A stretch of DNA of 64,000 nucleotides from Pandoraea commovens (GTDB taxonomy: Bacteria; Pseudomonadota; Gammaproteobacteria; Burkholderiales; Burkholderiaceae): positions 1,178,001 through 1,242,000 of the forward strand of contig NZ_CABPSA010000001.1 in assembly GCF_902459615.1 (NCBI RefSeq), given 5' to 3'. Numbering within the stretch: the first letter of the stretch is position 1; the number at the start of each line of letters is the position of its first letter. Below are positions 1 to 7,988 of the stretch, piece by piece. The position numbers and the translations under genes are program-made. The notes beneath the pieces were generated by a model that saw only the letters and a list, made by a program, of their open reading frames with translations, had not been told where the DNA came from and ran no database searches.

Positions 1-272
1 CGCACGAAGCCCTATTGTCGGACCTGGCGCCGTGGCTCGACGGCCTCGAAGGCGAGCGCGACTATCGTCTGCGCACCCGCGAGAGCTTCCAGCCCGGCAT
101 CTATCTGCAAGGCTATTGCGAGCCGACGCACGGACTGTCCGACACGCTACTCTCGATTCTGGCTACGCGCTCGTCCGAAATCGCAACGTCGCTGCTGTCG
201 CGCGCGCCCTTGCAGACCGATGCACCGGCCCAGACAACCCAAGCATCGCGCGTCGCCGCACTGGTGGGATGA
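1..272 (+). CDS. L-ornithine N5-monooxygenase, C-terminal fragment (siderophore biosynthesis)
   Basis: Only the last ~90 codons are present; the start lies left of the window. The frame is open from base 3. The residues FQPGIYLQG followed by [12 protein letters not shown] match the conserved C-terminus of the PvdA/OrbA-type flavoprotein that N-hydroxylates L-ornithine with NADPH and O2, giving the hydroxamate group of NRPS siderophores. The family is assigned from this tail and from the neighbouring FhuF, MbtH, thioesterase, PPTase and ECF sigma genes. A lysine N6-hydroxylase is the main alternative, because the C-terminal motif is shared. The stop at 270-272 is followed by a strong hairpin. 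Confidence 0.8.
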   Translation, partial: HEALLSDLAPWLDGLEGERDYRLRTRESFQPGIYLQGYCEPTHGLSDTLLSILATRSSEIATSLLSRAPLQTDAPAQTTQASRVAALVG

Positions 273-289
273 ACGGGCACCATCGACGC

Positions 290-330
290 AAAAGCGGCAC
301 CACTGCCTATAGGGCTGCGGTGCCGCTTTT
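290..330. terminator. Bidirectional intrinsic terminator
   Basis: A perfect 12-bp inverted repeat (aaaagcggcacc / ggtgccgctttt) has a 17-nt loop, with A and T tracts on its flanks. It lies between the convergent monooxygenase (+) and FhuF-like gene (-), so it can stop transcription in both directions. Confidence 0.85.
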
Positions 331-354
331 CATTGTTGCGTAGGATGCGAGCGG

Positions 355-1254
355 CTACTGAGGTGCGCCACAGGCCTGCATCGCCAGTTGCCGCTGGAGT
401 TGCACGGGCGTCATGGTCAGGATCAGCGGACACGATCCGCATAGCAACGCTTCGTCACATCGCGTGCCTTTCCCCGCCAACTGATAGCGCAGGCAACACA
501 CACGGCGCGCGCGCATCGGCGTGGGCATGGCGGTTGACGGCGGCGTGACGTAACGAACCGTGCGATAGAGCGGATTGTCGGACGTCTGACCGAAACCGGC
601 GTCGCCATCGAACAGCCACGCGTAGTCGCTGGCGGCACGCACGCTCAGCGACGGCACCTTGCGCATCTCACCGACGATGAACTCCAGCAGATTGCCTGCG
701 TTGCTCCAGAGTACACGGGTCGAAACGCCCGCCGCCCGCTGCATGGCCGCCATTGCGGCAGGCAGATGCCCCTGAAGCAGTGACGCAAAACGCGCTGACG
801 CCGGATCGGCCTCAGCATCGCCCTCGCCTTCGCGCGGCGGCGTCCAGCTGGATTCGGGAAAGCGAACTTGCACGGGCAGTCCGCCGCGCAGCACGATGCC
901 ACAGGCATCCGAGTCGAGCGTCAGTGTACGGCCATGCACGACGGCGATCGCCAGCGCCGCCGGGGCCACCGCCCGGAAGTAGAACTTGCTCCACTGCGAC
1001 ATGAGCGCACGCGGCTCGACACCAGGCACGAGGCGGCGAACGCCGTCGAACATGGCGGGCATGTGGCGATCGAGATCCGCCAGACCGATGACCGTATCGC
1101 CGGGGTGAAGGTCGTCGGGCACGCGTGCGCCGAAGGCCAGCCCGGCACACAGCGGCCCCAACTCGGCCCGCACCGGGGCAGGCAGACTCGCCGCGAGGTC
1201 GAACTTGGCAGCGCCCGGAGATGGTTGCGCTAGTGTGTGAGCGCGCTCGCTCAT
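355..1254 (-). CDS. FhuF-like [2Fe-2S] ferric siderophore reductase
   Basis: This 299-residue cytoplasmic protein probably reduces Fe(III)-siderophore after uptake to release iron. The family hallmark is the C-terminal cysteine cluster that binds a [2Fe-2S] centre: here CC at residues ~253-254, an extra Cys at ~266 and CGSC at ~272-275. The chosen ATG at 1252-1254 overlaps the stop of the upstream thioesterase gene in an ATGA arrangement, indicating translational coupling. The reading frame is open much further upstream, but that part only shadows the thioesterase gene. It is the last gene of the leftward siderophore operon and ends just before the bidirectional terminator. Confidence 0.85.
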   Translation of the reverse strand: MSERAHTLAQPSPGAAKFDLAASLPAPVRAELGPLCAGLAFGARVPDDLHPGDTVIGLADLDRHMPAMFDGVRRLVPGVEPRALMSQWSKFYFRAVAPAALAIAVVHGRTLTLDSDACGIVLRGGLPVQVRFPESSWTPPREGEGDAEADPASARFASLLQGHLPAAMAAMQRAAGVSTRVLWSNAGNLLEFIVGEMRKVPSLSVRAASDYAWLFDGDAGFGQTSDNPLYRTVRYVTPPSTAMPTPMRARRVCCLRYQLAGKGTRCDEALLCGSCPLILTMTPVQLQRQLAMQACGAPQ

Positions 1255-2012
1255 CGCGTTGCCGCCAACGCGCGCGCCGGGTGCGGCGCATGCATCGCCG
1301 GGGCGAGGCCGTTGGCGATAACCGCCAGCAGATGGGCGGGATCGTCGCGCACGAAGAAATGGTCGCCGTCGAAGTCGGTGCGCGTATAGCTGCCGGTCGT
1401 CTCGCAACGCCAGTCGTCGAGGACATCCGGTGCGAACGCGTCGCGGCGTCCGGCCAACGCATGAATCGGCATGGATAACGGCGCACGCACCTGCAGCGAT
1501 GGACGCCGGTAATGTCCGCACAGTTGGAAATCCGCCTTGATGACCGGCAGCACCATCGCCATCAGCTCAGGCTCGGCGAGCAGGGCTTCCGGCGTGCCGC
1601 CGAGCGCGCGCATCTCGGCCAGCACCTCGGCGTCGTCGCGCAACGCGGCATAGCGACTGTCGTCGCGCGTGGCGGGCGGGCGGCTCGCGGCCACGAACAG
1701 CGCCGCAGGCGAACACCCTCGCGCATGCAGGCGATGCGCAATCTCGAACGCCAGCAAACCGCCAAGGCTGTGACCGAACAACGCGAAACGTGTGCCGGGC
1801 CTCACATGCTGCGCCAGGCACTCCTCGGTCAGTTGGTCCGCCAGCAGGTGCGGGTCATGTTGCAATGGTTCATGATGACGCGTACCGCGCCCCGGCAGTT
1901 CGAGCGGGCGCACCGCCAGCCATGACGGCGCGGCCTGCGCCCAGCGCGCATACACCGTAGCACTCCCCCCTGCGCAGGGCAGGCAGAGCAGACGACAGGC
2001 CTCAAACGCCAT
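1251..2012 (-). CDS. Type II thioesterase of the siderophore NRPS
   Basis: An alpha/beta hydrolase of 253 residues that removes wrong or stalled acyl groups from NRPS carrier domains. The nucleophile motif GHSLGG places Ser at ~82. Asp ~191 (GRRDAFAP) and His ~218 (GDHFF) complete the catalytic triad, and an LPCAGGSA stretch near the N-terminus is typical of GrsT-like editing thioesterases. I chose the ATG at 2010-2012, which lets the gene overlap the mbtH stop by 11 bp; a GTG at 2024 is also possible. It sits between the MbtH-like and FhuF-like genes and is overlapped on both sides, so it is part of one operon. Confidence 0.88.
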   Translation of the reverse strand: MAFEACRLLCLPCAGGSATVYARWAQAAPSWLAVRPLELPGRGTRHHEPLQHDPHLLADQLTEECLAQHVRPGTRFALFGHSLGGLLAFEIAHRLHARGCSPAALFVAASRPPATRDDSRYAALRDDAEVLAEMRALGGTPEALLAEPELMAMVLPVIKADFQLCGHYRRPSLQVRAPLSMPIHALAGRRDAFAPDVLDDWRCETTGSYTRTDFDGDHFFVRDDPAHLLAVIANGLAPAMHAPHPARALAATR

Positions 2013-2229
2013 TGCGTCCGTCACCCTGCGCGGCCAGATGCTCGCGCAGGCTGCGCGGGCGCATGTCCGTCCAGACCGACTCGATGTGGGCAAGGCACGC
2101 TGCCTTGTTACCGGTCACCCCGACTTCGCGCCAGCCAGCAGGCACGGGCCGGTAGTCCGGCCAGATGGCGTATTGCTCTTCGTCGTTGATGACCACACGG
2201 AACACGCCATTCTCGTCGTCGAAACTCAT
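2002..2229 (-). CDS. MbtH-like NRPS accessory protein
   Basis: A 75-residue protein of normal length for the family. MbtH-like proteins bind and activate NRPS adenylation domains. The signatures are visible: NDEEQYAIWPDYRPVPAGW in the middle and SVWTDMRPRSL near the end, with the conserved Trp residues that contact the adenylation domain. It lies 116 bp downstream of the PPTase gene and overlaps the thioesterase gene. The NRPS genes themselves are not in this window and presumably lie to the left of base 1. Confidence 0.95.
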   Translation of the reverse strand: MSFDDENGVFRVVINDEEQYAIWPDYRPVPAGWREVGVTGNKAACLAHIESVWTDMRPRSLREHLAAQGDGRNGV

Positions 2230-2324
2230 CGATCACTCCTTAAGCGTCCAGCCTGCCGGGGGCGAAGGCTGCAAGGGCACGGTGTGCGCCCTCCTCTGGC
2301 TGAAAGACGGTCAAGCACCGGCGC

Positions 2325-2351
2325 AATTTACCCAATTTACCCAAATTACCC
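2325..2351. repeat. Three tandem 9-bp repeats at the PPTase 3' end
   Basis: aatttaccc occurs twice in direct succession (2325-2333, 2334-2342), followed by a variant aaattaccc (2343-2351). The third copy contains the PPTase stop codon (minus strand). The tract is A+T-rich against a GC-rich background and lies upstream of the mbtH-like gene. Confidence 0.8.
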
Positions 2352-3083
2352 CTTAGGCAGCCAAGCCAATGCCGCCGAATAGCCCGGCGGCGCGGGCAAC
2401 AGACGCAGTTCCAGCCCGCGCAACGCCTCGGCCAGCGCCGGGTCGTCCGTCCGCCAGGGAATCGCGCAACCGGCGGTGGCCGACGGGATCGCCGCATCGA
2501 ATTTGCCCTCGACCGCCGTCACCGCGCGCGCAACGGCGTCCACATCCACGCTCAGCGCCGTGAGGCTGTCCTGCAACCCGGTGCCGAGCGCCTTGAAGAT
2601 CGCCTCTTTGAGGCTCCAGACCCAATGAAATATCTCGTCTACGCGCGATCCGTGCCCCGACAGCGTGAAACTCAGCATCAGCAAGGCACGCTGCTCTTCC
2701 GCATGAAGGCAGACGTCCCACGACGAACGCGGTTTGGCGAGCGCGTTCAGTCGTTCGATATCCACACCGACGCGCACATCAGGCGAATAGGCCAGCACCC
2801 CCCAATGCCCGGCATGGCTGACGTTGAAGTCCGGCGGCCCGCCCCCGGCCAGACGCGGACGGCCCTGCGCGTCGACCTCGAACGCCACCCGATCCGGCGG
2901 CAACCCCAACTCGCGGCCCAGCACATCGCGCAACGTAGCCCGGACCACCGCGAAGCGCGCCCGATCCTCCTCCTTATGCAGCGCACCGAGCCGGAAATGC
3001 TCGTCCGCAGACAGCCGCGACGCCAGGCGCGCCGGTGCGCTCGAAGCATCGGTAATCCTGATGAATTGCAAAGCTAAGCTCAT
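2346..3083 (-). CDS. 4'-phosphopantetheinyl transferase (Sfp/Gsp type)
   Basis: A 245-residue Sfp-type enzyme that transfers phosphopantetheine from CoA onto carrier-domain serines of the NRPS. Visible motifs are NVSHAGHWGVLA, VGVDIERL (metal-binding Asp/Glu) and WSLKEAIFKALG (the WxxKEA motif). I chose the ATG at 3081-3083; an in-frame ATG at 3087-3089 would add two residues. It is the first gene of the leftward operon and begins about 60 bp from a Fur-box-like array, so iron repression is likely. Confidence 0.9.
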   Translation of the reverse strand: MSLALQFIRITDASSAPARLASRLSADEHFRLGALHKEEDRARFAVVRATLRDVLGRELGLPPDRVAFEVDAQGRPRLAGGGPPDFNVSHAGHWGVLAYSPDVRVGVDIERLNALAKPRSSWDVCLHAEEQRALLMLSFTLSGHGSRVDEIFHWVWSLKEAIFKALGTGLQDSLTALSVDVDAVARAVTAVEGKFDAAIPSATAGCAIPWRTDDPALAEALRGLELRLLPAPPGYSAALAWLPKG

Positions 3084-3141
3084 TGGCATAACGAAATGAC
3101 ACGCTCCCCAATCGGTCGACATCTTGCATATCAAAATATCA

Positions 3142-3170
3142 ATTGCAAACCATTCTCATTTTCACTATCG
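3142..3170 (-). promoter_or_regulatory. Fur-box-like hexamer array in the siderophore divergent promoter region
   Basis: On the minus strand the sequence reads GATAGT-GAAAAT-GAGAAT followed by GGTTTGCAAT: three adjacent matches to the GATAAT hexamer that makes up Fur operators. It lies ~60 bp upstream of the PPTase start and ~270 bp upstream of the ECF sigma start, in the only long A+T-rich stretch of the locus. Within the 349-bp gap 3090-3438 I see no other gene; the rest holds this array and one imperfect direct repeat. Confidence 0.65.
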
Positions 3171-3315
3171 TTTACGTCAAATTTACCGCATCCCCTGCAG
3201 AAAGTGGTAGCCCCACTGCCTGTCAGCGCGATGCAACAGAAGTTCTGCAGTCCTGTCTTTTCTCCCTGCACCGTTGTGTCGGAACGCGCCCGTGCGCCGT
3301 TCCCGGCGGCGTTCG

Positions 3316-3416
3316 TCCGTCGTTTTGTCATCCAGCTGCGTTCGTACTCCTCAAGGGGTGCCGCAGTGTGGTTCCAAAGCGACAGTGCGTCGCTTCGTCA
3401 CACAGCTGTGCGTTCG
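3316..3416. repeat. Imperfect ~30-bp direct repeat upstream of the ECF sigma gene
   Basis: The blocks at 3316-3345 and 3385-3416 share the layout gt(c/g)cgtcg-ttcgtca-cagctg-gcgttcg with a few differences, 69 bp apart. The second copy contains the palindrome cacagctgtg. They lie in the leader of the siderophore ECF sigma gene, ending about 20 bp before its start codon. Confidence 0.55.
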
Positions 3417-3438
3417 ATGCCGATCTGGAGGCAAAAGC

Positions 3439-4011
3439 ATGAGCGAGCAGTTGAGTTACGCCGGGTGTCCCGGCTGGACGCCAATGGGCACAGATACGGA
3501 GGACAGTCTCGTCGGCCAGATTTTCGTGACGCACCGACGGGCGCTGGTGGGATTGGCGATGCGCATCCTCGGATGTCCCTGCCGTGCCGAAGACGTCGTG
3601 CAGGACGCGTACATCAAGCTATGCGATGCGCGCAGCGCCTGCCCCGTGCGGCATCCCGCCAGCTACGTGATGCAAGTCGTGCGCAATCTGGCGCTGGACG
3701 GATACCGCCGTCAGCAAATCGAGAATCGCGTGTTTACGGTGGAAGACGAAGCCATCGACATGCCCGATCGTGCCGCCTCGCCTGAGGCGCAGGTCACAGC
3801 GCGCCAGATGATCGGCGGCATGCTCGACCGGCTCAAGACGCTGCCCGAGCGCACCCGCACGGTGTTCGAGATGTATTACTTCCAGGATTGTACGCAACGC
3901 GAGATCGCCCAGTCGCTGGGGGTCTCCACGACGCTCGTGAACTTCATGATGCAGGATGCCCGTCAGGCCCTCACACCGTGGATCAGCGGCACGACCGAGG
4001 AACCCGCCTGA
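3439..4011 (+). CDS. Iron-starvation ECF sigma factor (PvdS/OrbS-like)
   Basis: This 190-residue sigma-70 family protein has region 2 (RRALVGLAMRILG, AEDVVQDAYIKL) and region 4 (LPERTRTVFEMYYFQDCTQREIAQSLGVS, the helix-turn-helix). It probably directs RNA polymerase to the siderophore biosynthesis and uptake promoters. The ATG at 3439 is preceded by GGAG at a normal spacing; the longer upstream frame has no such site. It is divergent from the PPTase operon across a region with a Fur-box-like array, so iron control through Fur is likely. It marks the right border of the siderophore locus. No FecR-type anti-sigma gene is adjacent, as in the PvdS/OrbS group. Confidence 0.85.
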   Translation: MSEQLSYAGCPGWTPMGTDTEDSLVGQIFVTHRRALVGLAMRILGCPCRAEDVVQDAYIKLCDARSACPVRHPASYVMQVVRNLALDGYRRQQIENRVFTVEDEAIDMPDRAASPEAQVTARQMIGGMLDRLKTLPERTRTVFEMYYFQDCTQREIAQSLGVSTTLVNFMMQDARQALTPWISGTTEEPA

Positions 4012-4039
4012 GTGGCGACGTCACTATGTCGCTAAACCG

Positions 4040-5140
4040 CTAGCGCAGCACGACCCCGTCGAAGCCGACGTCGATATCGGCAATCACGATCCGGTCCTTC
4101 CCTGAGCGCTTGGCGGTGTACAACGCGTGGTCGGCCATCGCCAGCCACGCGGTCGGCGACACCAGATTCACGGTGTAGTTCGCCACGCCTGCACTCAATG
4201 TCACGGCGCGCACCGAGTCCAGCCCCTCGGTCGCACTTGAAAACACCGCACACACTTTTTCCAGCTTCCGGCGTGCCTTCTCGGCGGATTGCCCGTCGAA
4301 CAACACGCAGAACTCGTCGCCGCCGTATCGGCCGCTGATGTCGTGACTGCCCAGTTCGGTGGACAGCACGTCGGAAAGAATCCGGATCAGCGAATCGCCC
4401 TGAAGATGACCGTGCAGGTCGTTGATTTCCTTGAACCCGTCGATATCGATAAGCGCGATGCTCGCAGTCCCCGTGCGCCCCAGCCGCTTCTCGGCGAAGC
4501 AACTCGTGAGTGCGCGCATCCATGAGCGTCGGTTGAGCAGCGATGTCAGGTCGTCCTGATCGCTGATCCGACGCAGCGTCCGCTCGCTCCTTGAGAGCCG
4601 CTTCGCCAGACGATAGCTCGTGAGTCCGACCAATGTGGGATAGATCAGCAACAACGGCAGGCTCGCGACCAGTTCCGAGAAAGGGATGTCCGTTCGGATC
4701 GTGAAGCCCAGCACCGTCCCCGTCAGAACGCCGCCGACCAGCATGGCCAGAATGCCGTCGCGTAGCAGCCGGTATCCGCCTGCGGACGCGTTGTGCATCA
4801 ACAGCACCGACACCAGCACGGCCGACGGCACGCCACTGAAGTGCATCGCCACGACCCAGCCACCGCCGAAGGCCGAGTCACACAACAAATTTCGACGCTC
4901 GGCCACCACCGGATCGGCCGACGACATGGCGATGGCGTGGGCAAACGCTGGCCAGAGAAACGCATTGAGCGCCCAAATCCCGTAACCGAAATGCGACGCC
5001 CCCGCATGCCGGATGGCCGTGAACACGGCGATGGCGCTCAGCACGCATCCCAGACTGCGCAGCCCCAGCACGCGACGAGAGAAGTCCCGCCCCTTCTGGG
5101 CCTGCGATCGCGTGATCGGGTCGGTGGATGGGTCCGTCAT
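4040..5140 (-). CDS. Membrane diguanylate cyclase (MASE2-GGDEF)
   Basis: A 366-residue protein with a hydrophobic N-terminal half of several membrane helices that resembles MASE2 (as in E. coli AdrA/DgcC) and a C-terminal GGDEF domain that makes c-di-GMP from two GTP. The catalytic loop reads GRYGGDEFCVLF, so the active site is intact. The inhibitory RxxD site expected just before it is replaced by GSHD, so feedback inhibition is probably absent. I chose the ATG at 5138-5140; the frame is open to 5218 but the extra stretch is not membrane- or domain-like. It stands alone, convergent with the sigma gene. Confidence 0.85.
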   Translation of the reverse strand: MTDPSTDPITRSQAQKGRDFSRRVLGLRSLGCVLSAIAVFTAIRHAGASHFGYGIWALNAFLWPAFAHAIAMSSADPVVAERRNLLCDSAFGGGWVVAMHFSGVPSAVLVSVLLMHNASAGGYRLLRDGILAMLVGGVLTGTVLGFTIRTDIPFSELVASLPLLLIYPTLVGLTSYRLAKRLSRSERTLRRISDQDDLTSLLNRRSWMRALTSCFAEKRLGRTGTASIALIDIDGFKEINDLHGHLQGDSLIRILSDVLSTELGSHDISGRYGGDEFCVLFDGQSAEKARRKLEKVCAVFSSATEGLDSVRAVTLSAGVANYTVNLVSPTAWLAMADHALYTAKRSGKDRIVIADIDVGFDGVVLR

Positions 5141-5265
5141 GTCGCCAACGTCCAGGGCGGGTGGAGATGGAATTGCGATGAGCAAATACGAAAGGGGGCT
5201 TTGACCTACTGTAGGCAACCTGCCGACTCGCGCATTATGCCTGCCCTGCCGCGCTTGCAGGCACG

Positions 5266-5318
5266 AGCGGGGATCAACCTACAGACGCAGTAAATTCACC
5301 AATGCGTTGATCCCCGCT
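5266..5318. repeat. Long-loop inverted repeat downstream of the outer-membrane protein gene
   Basis: A perfect 13-bp inverted repeat (agcggggatcaac / gttgatccccgct) has a 27-nt loop. It begins 28 bp after the stop of the leftward outer-membrane protein gene. There is no T tract, so it is either a weak terminator/mRNA stabiliser or a protein-binding site. The rest of the 5141-5345 gap shows nothing else. Confidence 0.5.
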
Positions 5319-5345
5319 TGATCATCGTGTCCGACGGACCCACGC

Positions 5346-6047
5346 TTAGAAGCGGCCGCGCACTCCGATGAACACTTCGCTCGAGGCCAGTCGGGCTTTC
5401 AACTGTTCGTCACGTGCGCCGATACGGTTCTCGAACGTGTTGAAGCCGCTCTCGACATTGCCCATATCGACGTAGCGATAGCCGATGTCGACCGTGAAAC
5501 GCTTGTCGATGGCGTAGCTCACGCCGACACCGCCCGAGTAAGCCAGATTGGTCTGCGTACGCGAAGCGAAGCCGCGCGACGCGTTGCCTTGCCAGCCGTC
5601 TGCCGAGACGATCGCAACACCGAGGCCGAGCGTGCCGTATACGGAGAACCCATGCCCGAGATCGAAATCGCGATATCCGTTGAGCATCAGACGTTGCGAT
5701 GCAACCTTGAAGCGATTTGCATTTGCGTTGAACGGCGCCCAGTAGCTATCGAACTCGTTGCCACGTCGAAACACGTATTCACCTTCCGCGCGCCAGCCGT
5801 TGCCGAACTGATAGCCCAGTGCCACCGACCCTGTGATGTGAGCCTCGGACTTCGGACCACGGATCATGCCGCTCACACGCGGGCTCGTCAGTTCCATGTT
5901 GTTGACGTTGTCGAAGGCGCCGATGAGGCGGGCGGCACCATAGTAGCCTGCGTCGCTGGCCGATGCTGCGGGTGCGGTGTCCGCGATTGCGACACCGGCG
6001 AACGTCAGCGCCATCAACGAAGGAATAGCGAAGTGATAGGTCTTCAT
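5346..6047 (-). CDS. Outer-membrane beta-barrel protein (OmpA/Opa-like porin family)
   Basis: The protein has 233 residues: a signal peptide ending near AGVAIA-DTAPA, then repeated amphipathic strands (VALGYQFGNGWRAEGEYVF, FSVYGTLGLGVAI, TVDIGYRYVDMG) and a terminal aromatic residue (GVRGRF), all typical of an eight-stranded outer-membrane barrel. The function is unknown; this fold serves in adhesion, surface structure or stress. The ATG at 6045-6047 was chosen; an ATG 12 bp further up (6059) adds MRKS. It lies downstream of a two-component pair but separated by 93 bp. Confidence 0.8.
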   Translation of the reverse strand: MKTYHFAIPSLMALTFAGVAIADTAPAASASDAGYYGAARLIGAFDNVNNMELTSPRVSGMIRGPKSEAHITGSVALGYQFGNGWRAEGEYVFRRGNEFDSYWAPFNANANRFKVASQRLMLNGYRDFDLGHGFSVYGTLGLGVAIVSADGWQGNASRGFASRTQTNLAYSGGVGVSYAIDKRFTVDIGYRYVDMGNVESGFNTFENRIGARDEQLKARLASSEVFIGVRGRF

Positions 6048-6140
6048 GGACTTCCTCATACGTAGCGATGTGAACCGCTATCGTAGAAAGTCAGCCACGC
6101 CCGAGGTATCCGTCTGGCTACTGAACGACTCTCCGTAGCG

Positions 6141-6779
6141 CTACGGAGACGACTCACCGAGCAGCGGCGAAAAGTCCCGCACCAGCGCGACGAGCGAATT
6201 CACATCGAGCTTGCCCAACAACGTCGCGCGATGCGTCTCGACAGTGCGCGGCGAAATCCCCAGCACGCGCGCAATCTCCTTGCTGCTGGCCCCCCTGACG
6301 ACCCAGTCGAGCACCTCACGCTCGCGCCCGCTCAGCGACGCCAACCCCTCCATGCGCTGTTGCCGCGCCTTCTCGACGTCGCGCAACACCACGTGCGAGC
6401 GCAGCGCATGCTGAACGGCGGCGATCAGCTTGTCCTCGTCGACCGGCTTTTGCAGGAAGTCGACCGCGCCCCGTTTGAAGGCCTGACGGCACATGTCGAC
6501 GCTGCCGTGACCGGTGAGCACGATAACGGGTAGATCGGCCTGATCTCGCAAGCGCTCCAGCGCGTCGAGTCCGTTCATGTCCGGCATACGCATGTCCAGC
6601 AGCACGCAGCCGATGTCCGGGCAGACAGCGATGGCGTCGAACAAGGTCGCAGCATCGCCGAACTGGCGGCTTGGAACGCGTACCGTACGCAGCAGCAAAG
6701 CAATGCCATCGCGCACGGCGATGTCGTCATCGACGATGGCTACGACCGGGGTCACGAGGCAGCCGCCTACGATTCCCAT
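6141..6779 (-). CDS. Response regulator, FixJ/TtrR type (LuxR-like output)
   Basis: The protein has 212 residues. The N-terminal receiver has the acidic pair VDDD at ~16-19, phospho-acceptor Asp62 (CVLLDMRMPD), the TGHG switch region and Lys111 (FLQKPVDE). The C-terminal NarL/FixJ helix-turn-helix at ~148-205 reads SGREREVLDWVVRGASSKEIA then RTVETHR. It probably activates transcription when phosphorylated by the kinase encoded 8 bp upstream. The ATG at 6777-6779 has AGGGTG in front. The target genes are unknown; the barrel protein just downstream is one candidate. Confidence 0.9.
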   Translation of the reverse strand: MGIVGGCLVTPVVAIVDDDIAVRDGIALLLRTVRVPSRQFGDAATLFDAIAVCPDIGCVLLDMRMPDMNGLDALERLRDQADLPVIVLTGHGSVDMCRQAFKRGAVDFLQKPVDEDKLIAAVQHALRSHVVLRDVEKARQQRMEGLASLSGREREVLDWVVRGASSKEIARVLGISPRTVETHRATLLGKLDVNSLVALVRDFSPLLGESSP

Positions 6780-6787
6780 GCGTCACC

Positions 6788-7738
6788 CTAAGCCAGCGGC
6801 AACCATAGCGCCGCTTCGGCACCGCCCGAGGGCAGATTGGCAAGCGTGAGCTTGCCGTTCTGACGATGCGTGAGCGTCTGGCACAGTGGCAGGCCGAGAC
6901 CTAGCCCTTGCAGTCGCGTGGTGAAGAAGGGATCGAAGACTTTCGACATGATGACGCCATCGATGCCCGGGCCATTGTCCACGACACGAAATCGATAGCG
7001 ACGCCCATGCCGTTCACCGAACACCTGAATATGCGGACAGGCAAAACCGGTGACCGAGTCGCACGCGTTCTGAATCAGGTTATGAAGAATCTGCTCAATG
7101 GCGGCCTGATCGGCCATCGGTCGAGCGCCTGGCGCCTCGTCGTGCCAGTCGAGCCGAACCGGAGCACGATCCGGTTCGCCCCGAAACAGCGCGAATAGCC
7201 CCAGTACGGTCGCACCGGGATCGAACGCCTGCGGCGCGTCTGCGCCATGCGATCCAACGGTTGCGCGCAGCCGCTCGATGATCCGCGCGGCGCGCTTGGC
7301 CTGCGCGGCGCTGGTTTGCAGCGCCACGCGCACGTTGTTGCGCTCGTCCGGCACGTCGAGCAGTCGCTCGGCGAAGCGCACGTTCGACACGATCGCCATC
7401 AAAGGCTGGTTGAGTTCGTGCGCAAGACCGGCCGCCATCTCGCCGAACGTATCGAGGTCGGTGAACCGGTCCAGTCGCGCGCGCGTTAGTTCGCGCTCGT
7501 GTGCGTGACGAAGGCGTCGCGCGCCGAACATCGCCAGAACGGCGAGCACGACGATCGCGCTCCAAAGACCGATCGGCAGCCACGGTAAGTCTGACAACGC
7601 CATTAGCAACGCATGATGCGAATCGGCCATCGCCGACGGATGCGCCTCGATGTAGGCACGCACGACGATAAGGGCCGTGCCGACGACGCTCAGCGCCAAC
7701 CACACCATCAATACGATCAGACTAAGGGGACGACTCAT
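6788..7738 (-). CDS. Sensor histidine kinase (FixL/TtrS-like)
   Basis: The protein has 316 residues. Two membrane helices (~8-27 and ~55-72) bracket a very short periplasmic loop, so sensing is probably within or near the membrane. The phospho-acceptor motif [15 protein letters not shown] places His at ~107, and the ATPase domain has N ([11 protein letters not shown]), G1 (VVDNGPGI), F (VFDPFFTTR) and G2 (GLGLGLPLC) boxes. The HELNQPL form is characteristic of kinases that pair with FixJ-type regulators, matching the downstream gene. The 250-bp gap upstream (7739-7988) shows no gene. Confidence 0.9.
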   Translation of the reverse strand: MSRPLSLIVLMVWLALSVVGTALIVVRAYIEAHPSAMADSHHALLMALSDLPWLPIGLWSAIVVLAVLAMFGARRLRHAHERELTRARLDRFTDLDTFGEMAAGLAHELNQPLMAIVSNVRFAERLLDVPDERNNVRVALQTSAAQAKRAARIIERLRATVGSHGADAPQAFDPGATVLGLFALFRGEPDRAPVRLDWHDEAPGARPMADQAAIEQILHNLIQNACDSVTGFACPHIQVFGERHGRRYRFRVVDNGPGIDGVIMSKVFDPFFTTRLQGLGLGLPLCQTLTHRQNGKLTLANLPSGGAEAALWLPLA

Positions 7739-7926
7739 GCAGGGATTGCTGCGGCATCACCGGCTTCGACCGACAACGCCCGACAGACGCGAATCAAGGG
7801 TGCGAGGAGTCTCCTGCACTGTGCGCCTGCCCGTAAATCATATTTCTCCCAAAGTTGACCTCATCACCCATCAAAAAATGTACGCAGATTCCGGCCTCCG
7901 CAAACGGCAGGATGGGCTTGGACGGT

Positions 7927-7960
7927 GGCGGCACGGACCGTCGTCGTCCGTGAGTCCGCC
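7927..7960 (-). terminator. Possible terminator of the ABC/oxidoreductase/RidA operon
   Basis: An interrupted inverted repeat (ggcgg-ca-cggac / gtccg-tgagt-ccgcc) starts ~30 bp after the RidA stop codon. The stem is GC-rich but interrupted, and a clear T tract is lacking, so this is tentative. Confidence 0.35.
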
Positions 7961-7988
7961 GCCCGCCCCATGAAGCATGGGATCCGGA

